From the NCBI GenBank assembly GCA_002412705.1, contig DHVO01000033.1, positions 1 through 18,957 on the forward strand: DNA of 18,957 nt, written 5' to 3'. A program made the translations under genes and the position numbers. The notes under the pieces were generated by a model, which saw only the letters and a list, made by a program, of their open reading frames with translations, was not told the origin of the DNA and searched no databases. Positions 15,786 to 18,957 of this stretch are shown here, in pieces; the stretch's first letter is position 1, and every line of letters starts with the position of its first letter. This DNA comes from Bacteroidales bacterium UBA5206 (GTDB lineage: Bacteria > Bacteroidota > Bacteroidia > Bacteroidales > Tenuifilaceae).

Positions 15786-17396
15786 ATGGAGAAACAGAAA
15801 AAGAAACGCGAATTTCCGCACACATACGTTATTATTTTTGCGCTAATTGTACTTAGCGCAATACTTACATGGATAGTTCCTGGTGGCGAGTTTAGCCGTG
15901 AGCTTAAAGACGTTAATGGGATTAACCGTGAGGTGATTGTGCCTGGTTCCTTTGAGACCGTTGAAAATCAACCCCAGTCGTGGCAAATATTCTCTTCAAT
16001 ATTCGAAGGGATGCTTCGTACCAAGGATATCATTTTCTATATTCTAATGATTGGTGGCGCATTTTGGATTATGAACGAGAGCAAAGCGCTAGACGTGGCT
16101 ATATACTCCTTTCTTAACTTCACCCGGCGATTAGAGAAAATTAAGCTACTTAAGCTTATTGGTGTTGACAATATCATCATAACACTAATAATGCTATGCT
16201 TCAGCTTTTTTGGTGCAGTAATTGGGATGAGCGAGGAAACCATTGCCTTTGTGGTGATATTTGTTCCGCTTGCCATTAGCATGGGGTACGACTCCATTGT
16301 GGGGGTTAGCATGTGCTTCCTTGGAGCTGGCTTAGGCTTTGCCGGTGCACTGTTAAACCCATTCACCATTGGTATTGCACAGGGATTATCGGGAATTCAG
16401 CTATTCTCTGGTATTGAGTACCGCTTGGTAATTTGGTTTGTAATTAACGTAATTGGCATTGGCTATGTGCTTCGCTACGCTAAGAAGATAAAGAAAAATC
16501 CTAAAGCATCGCCTGTTTACGAGAATGATGAGTACTGGCGCAAAAAAGGAGCCGAAGAGGTAAATGGAACAAAGAATAAGCCCACTAAAAATGCATGGAG
16601 CGTTTTTGCCGTTGTTAGCGTTGTTTTTGTGCTGGCCTCTATTTTTTATCCCATAACAGATCTTACCATTGGGCAAAGCATTGTAACCGCCCCTATAATA
16701 CCCGTTGCAACAGTAATTTGGATTGTTGCGGGAATTTCAGCGCTACGCCACTCGGTACAGCTATTCATTGTTAACATCCTGTTTTTCACCATACTTTTCC
16801 TAATTGTTGGAGTAATGGGCTACGGGTGGTACATAACAGAGATTGCAACGCTTTTCTTGGTTATGGGACTTGCATCGGGAGCAGCATTTGGCAAAACCCC
16901 AAACCAGCTTGCTCGCCTATTTATTGAGGGAGCAAAGGACATTCTTTCTGCAGCCCTTGTGGTGGGTTTGGCCAGCGGAATTGTAGTTGTACTAGAGCAG
17001 GGCAAAATTATAGACTCACTGCTTTTCTACTCTGCAAGCTCCATGGAGGGTTACGGCAAGCTAACATCGGTAGCAATAATGTTTGTGTTCTATAACCTGC
17101 TAAATATGATTATAGCTTCGGGCTCGGCAAAAGCAGCGTTAACCATTCCGCTGATGTCCCAATTCTCCGACCTTATTGGCATAAGCCGTCAGGCCACTGT
17201 TACCATTTACCAGCTAGGAGGTGGATTTACCAACCTTATATCGCCCACATCGGGAGTTATGGTTGGCGTGCTAAGCATTGCCCGCGTGCCATACAACAAA
17301 TGGTTCCGCTGGTTCTTGCCCCTAATGCTAATACTTATTGTGGTGGCCTTTATACTGCTTATACCAACAATATACATGCAGCTAAGCGGATTTTAA
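15786..17396 (+). CDS. YfcC/DcuC-family membrane carrier
   Basis: Inner-membrane secondary carrier of the family (C4-dicarboxylate anaerobic carrier / YfcC) that includes putative arginine/ornithine-type exchangers. From the ATG at 15786 it has 536 residues. About twelve hydrophobic segments start with VIIFALIVLSAILTWIVPGG (15-34), followed by IGGAFWIMNE (89-98), GAVIGMSEETIAFVVIFVPL (143-162), GFAGALLNPFTIGIAQGLSG (184-203), a cytoplasmic polar loop at about 231-270, and the conserved GSAKAALTIPLMSQFSDLIG (446-465) and GGGFTNLISPTSGVMVGVLS (478-497). The open frame extends back to an ATG at 15666, but those 40 residues (including SRLTIHASRLTF) are translated repeat array, so 15786 is chosen. 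It is divergent from hutI. Transport of an amino acid or dicarboxylate linked to histidine use is possible but only inferred. Confidence 0.9.
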   Translation: MEKQKKKREFPHTYVIIFALIVLSAILTWIVPGGEFSRELKDVNGINREVIVPGSFETVENQPQSWQIFSSIFEGMLRTKDIIFYILMIGGAFWIMNESKALDVAIYSFLNFTRRLEKIKLLKLIGVDNIIITLIMLCFSFFGAVIGMSEETIAFVVIFVPLAISMGYDSIVGVSMCFLGAGLGFAGALLNPFTIGIAQGLSGIQLFSGIEYRLVIWFVINVIGIGYVLRYAKKIKKNPKASPVYENDEYWRKKGAEEVNGTKNKPTKNAWSVFAVVSVVFVLASIFYPITDLTIGQSIVTAPIIPVATVIWIVAGISALRHSVQLFIVNILFFTILFLIVGVMGYGWYITEIATLFLVMGLASGAAFGKTPNQLARLFIEGAKDILSAALVVGLASGIVVVLEQGKIIDSLLFYSASSMEGYGKLTSVAIMFVFYNLLNMIIASGSAKAALTIPLMSQFSDLIGISRQATVTIYQLGGGFTNLISPTSGVMVGVLSIARVPYNKWFRWFLPLMLILIVVAFILLIPTIYMQLSGF

Positions 17397-17420
17397 GCAT
17401 CCTACAGTAATTGCTAAAAC

Positions 17421-17435
17421 CAACCTTTTAGGTTG
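17421..17435 (+). other. small hairpin downstream of the carrier gene
   Basis: CAACCT (17421-17426) and AGGTTG (17430-17435) pair around a 3-base T loop, 25 bases after the carrier stop. It has no following U-tract. It may assist the stronger hairpin just downstream. Confidence 0.3.
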
Positions 17436-17448
17436 ATGCAAAACATCC

Positions 17449-17488
17449 AGGGCTTGGATTTCAAGGTTTGCCTTGAAATCCAAGCCCT
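17449..17488. terminator. strong hairpin, probable terminator of the carrier gene
   Basis: Two perfect 18-base arms (17449-17466 and 17471-17488) enclose a 4-base TTTG loop. The arm begins AGGGCTTGGATTTCAAGG. It is followed by ATCATTTT rather than a clean U-run. CATCC (17444-17448) and GGATG (17502-17506) flank it in inverted orientation. The position after the carrier stop (17396) suggests termination or 3'-end protection. Confidence 0.6.
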
Positions 17489-17531
17489 ATCATTTTAAAA
17501 TGGATGCAACAAAACACCCATTAAACCAACG

Positions 17532-17561
17532 TTTGAACTTTCGTAAATAGTTTTACATTTG
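17532..17561 (+). promoter_or_regulatory. candidate Bacteroidota promoter for the AT-rich lipoprotein gene
   Basis: TTTG at 17532-17535 and TACATTTG at 17554-17561 are separated by 18 bases, close to the Bacteroidota -33/-7 arrangement (TTTG, about 19-21 bases, TAnnTTTG). Transcription would start near 17568, giving a leader of about 117 bases before the ATG at 17685. Confidence 0.55.
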
Positions 17562-17585
17562 TAGTATAAGTTTATAACCATTAAG

Positions 17586-17609
17586 CACCCATCATAAAAC
17601 CAATGGGTG
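17586..17609 (+). promoter_or_regulatory. leader hairpin upstream of the lipoprotein gene
   Basis: CACCCAT (17586-17592) and ATGGGTG (17603-17609) form a 7-bp stem with a 10-base loop, followed by TTTTAT, so it resembles a weak terminator or attenuator inside the predicted leader. The right arm is also part of a longer 12-base inverted repeat with 17511-17522 (AAAACACCCATT / AATGGGTGTTTT at 17602-17613), which could compete only in transcripts reading through from upstream. Confidence 0.4.
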
Positions 17610-17684
17610 TTTTATACATTAAGCAAAGAATGTTAGGCGCAGCGCTATTATGCGTTAGTTGTGTATAATTTAAATTATGAAACC

Positions 17685-18680
17685 ATGAAGTTGAATTATT
17701 TAATGATTATTGCTCTTATTCTTTTCTTTAGTGGTTGTGCGGCGAAGAAAGAGTTACAAAAGGATAATAGTCGGTTAGAAGCAGAACTGTCCATTAAACA
17801 AAATGAGAACATAATGCTAACTTATGAAATAGAAAAGTTATCTAAAGAAATTGAAAAATTAAAAGAATCACTGAAAGAGGTTAATTTGAAATACGAAAAT
17901 GCAACGAGAACAGCCGATTATTATTTTCAGAAAGGGTGTAATTCTTTAAATGATAAGGATTATAAAACTGCGTATAAATATTTCCATTTAATTTTAGATC
18001 AATATCCCAATAGTAATCTAATCAACACAACTAAAGAAAAGTTAAAACAACTTGAAAATATATCGAATGAAAACATTAAGGCTCTTCAAAATAAAATTCA
18101 AAATCTTGGGCTAAAGGAAAAAATATCAATTATTAGACATGCAAAAAGAGATGATTTTTTCTCTTTTTCAGATTCAATAAAACTTGACAATAACTATCAA
18201 GCATATGTTGCAAAACATGAAGAAGAAAAGCATGTTTCCATAAAAGAAGATAAAATGCAATCATGTTATTTTATTGAGACAACAAGAAATACATTACAAA
18301 ATACTTGGCCTGGAGTGGGTTTGAAATTTGAAATATACATTGTAAAACCCTACGCACATAAAAAATACTTTAGGCTTAGAACAGAGTACCAATCATCAGA
18401 TTGGCTGTTTTATGAAAAGGTTATAATAAGGGGAAGCAATGATGTTCAAATAGAAGTTGCGACTAAATACCCAGATAAAAAAACAGATTCAAGAAGTTCT
18501 GGAGTAACAGAGTGGTCTGACAACTATATTTCATCCGACTTAGAAAAAAAAATACTTAAAATTTCTGAGTCAGACAATGTATCTGTCAGATACGTTGGAA
18601 ATTATGTTTCAGAAATAACTCTGAATGAGGAGCAACGTTTAGCATTTAAAGAAATAGTTCAACATTTTATAAAAAAATGA
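17685..18680 (+). CDS. AT-rich lipoprotein with coiled coil and TPR-like segment, unknown function
   Basis: 331 residues from the ATG at 17685. The frame also opens at a GTG at 17661, but the later start puts the signal peptide at the N-terminus. The signal is MKLNYLMIIALILFFSGC with lipobox FSGC and Cys18. Residues about 25-70 are a Lys/Glu/Leu heptad-like coiled coil. About 74-118 (YYFQKGCNSLNDKDYKTAYK then FHLILDQYPNS) looks like a TPR unit, as in TolA-binding/YbgF-like periplasmic proteins. Residues about 135-331 form a separate beta-rich domain with RLRTEYQSSDWLFYEKVII and a closing RYVGNYVSEITLNEEQRLAF. I have seen similar C-terminal domains unnamed in bacterial proteins and assign no function. 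Codons are far richer in A and T (TTA, AAA, AAT, ATA) than in all neighbouring genes, suggesting recent acquisition. It has its own promoter and leader. Confidence 0.85.
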   Translation: MKLNYLMIIALILFFSGCAAKKELQKDNSRLEAELSIKQNENIMLTYEIEKLSKEIEKLKESLKEVNLKYENATRTADYYFQKGCNSLNDKDYKTAYKYFHLILDQYPNSNLINTTKEKLKQLENISNENIKALQNKIQNLGLKEKISIIRHAKRDDFFSFSDSIKLDNNYQAYVAKHEEEKHVSIKEDKMQSCYFIETTRNTLQNTWPGVGLKFEIYIVKPYAHKKYFRLRTEYQSSDWLFYEKVIIRGSNDVQIEVATKYPDKKTDSRSSGVTEWSDNYISSDLEKKILKISESDNVSVRYVGNYVSEITLNEEQRLAFKEIVQHFIKK

Positions 18681-18844
18681 AAACTATGCACAATATGCGG
18701 TTTAGCCTACAGGGACTGATAATGCGGATACGAAAGTTTTAATAACTTAGTATGGTTTTAGCGTGGGATGATGCAGATAGTGCTTCTCTCTTCCCAGTAG
18801 CCCAAACCACCGACTGTTGTTACAATACTAAATGTTTTGTACGG
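18681..18844. other. intergenic region, nothing definite
   Basis: 164 bases between the AT-rich lipoprotein gene and the next signal-peptide gene. No convincing terminator and no exact TAnnTTTG element were found. AATATGCGGTTTAG at 18692-18705 resembles ATTATGCGTTAG at 17647-17658 on the other side of the lipoprotein gene. TGATAATGCGGATA (18718-18731) and GATGATGCAGATA (18767-18779) are also loosely similar. Confidence 0.4.
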
Positions 18845-18957
18845 ATGAAAAGAATAAACCTTATTGCAATTGCATTAGTACTAGGAACGAGCTTGGCCTC
18901 GGCTCAAGTTGACTCAACAAAAACGGAAAAGGTAAAAAAGGGCTTTAACATTGGCGG
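18845..18957 (+). CDS. 5' end of a secreted, probably outer-membrane, protein (partial)
   Basis: ATG at 18845 opens a frame that runs off the window end (37 complete codons). The first 21 residues form a classic signal peptide (MKRINLIAIALVLGTSLASA, cleavage likely before QVDS). They are followed by a short Lys/Thr-rich linker and KKGFNIGG. A signal peptide followed by KKG-(W/F)-x-(F/I)-G is a start I associate with Bacteroidota outer-membrane beta-barrel proteins of the Omp85-like/DUF5982 type, but too little is present to be sure. Codon use returns to the style of the main window, unlike the AT-rich gene just before it. Confidence 0.65.
   Translation, partial: MKRINLIAIALVLGTSLASAQVDSTKTEKVKKGFNIG

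Noticed and set aside
17632..17660. Integron attC-like site (GTTAGGC and GCGTTAG near the AT-rich gene)
   Set aside because: GTTAGGC fits GTTRRRY, but no matching RYYYAAC partner with internal L boxes was found at a sensible distance upstream, and the sequence after the gene (GTTTAGC) does not fit the core. No integrase is in the window.
17661..17684. GTG start for the AT-rich lipoprotein
   Set aside because: It would put eight polar residues ahead of a well-formed lipoprotein signal peptide that begins exactly at the ATG at 17685.

Overview
The window looks like the chromosome of a member of the Bacteroidota, most likely Bacteroidales or Marinilabiliales. The PurC, PhoH, MazG, TpiA and PrmA proteins have the form usual in that phylum. 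Shine-Dalgarno sequences are essentially absent. Matches to the Bacteroidota -7 element TAnnTTTG lie upstream of several genes. No RNA genes, insertion sequences, phage genes or CRISPR arrays are visible. There is no gene-free stretch longer than about 290 bases.

Left part (1-6100): the end of an unidentified plus-strand gene meets a minus-strand phoH-purC pair at a perfect 17-bp inverted repeat that can terminate both. A divergent promoter region at 2116-2346 separates phoH from a plus-strand series: a DUF62/SAM hydroxide adenosyltransferase-type protein, the house-cleaning NTP pyrophosphohydrolase MazG, a lone DppB/OppB-type ABC permease, and tpiA.

Middle (6100-11800): prmA (ribosomal protein L11 methyltransferase) is followed by a gene for a 1546-residue exported protein of unknown function. 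That gene ends at a hairpin shared with the convergent operon to its right.

Right (11800-17400): a minus-strand operon hutI - DUF4197 lipoprotein - ftcD encodes the last steps of histidine breakdown, from imidazolonepropionate to formiminoglutamate and then transfer of the formimino group to tetrahydrofolate. hutH and hutU are not in the window. Divergent from it is a YfcC/DcuC-family membrane carrier that might move an amino acid or dicarboxylate.

Far right (17400-18957): a strong hairpin, then a visibly AT-richer lipoprotein gene with its own promoter and leader hairpin, then the start of a secreted, probably outer-membrane, protein cut by the window end.

The most unusual signal is a pair of intergenic loci (about 3997-4131 and 15601-15739) made of degenerate 7-bp tandem repeats. 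Both have the same layout: a TGAAACG-like array, a middle block resembling TGAATCT, then an array in the opposite orientation ending just upstream of a transporter gene. At the first locus the repeats supply the last codons and the stop of mazG. At the second they create a false N-terminal extension of the carrier.

Four starts were set downstream of the longest possible frame: phoH (ATG 2115 rather than GTG 2163), mazG (ATG 3231 rather than TTG 3216), the carrier (ATG 15786 rather than 15666) and the lipoprotein (ATG 17685 rather than GTG 17661).
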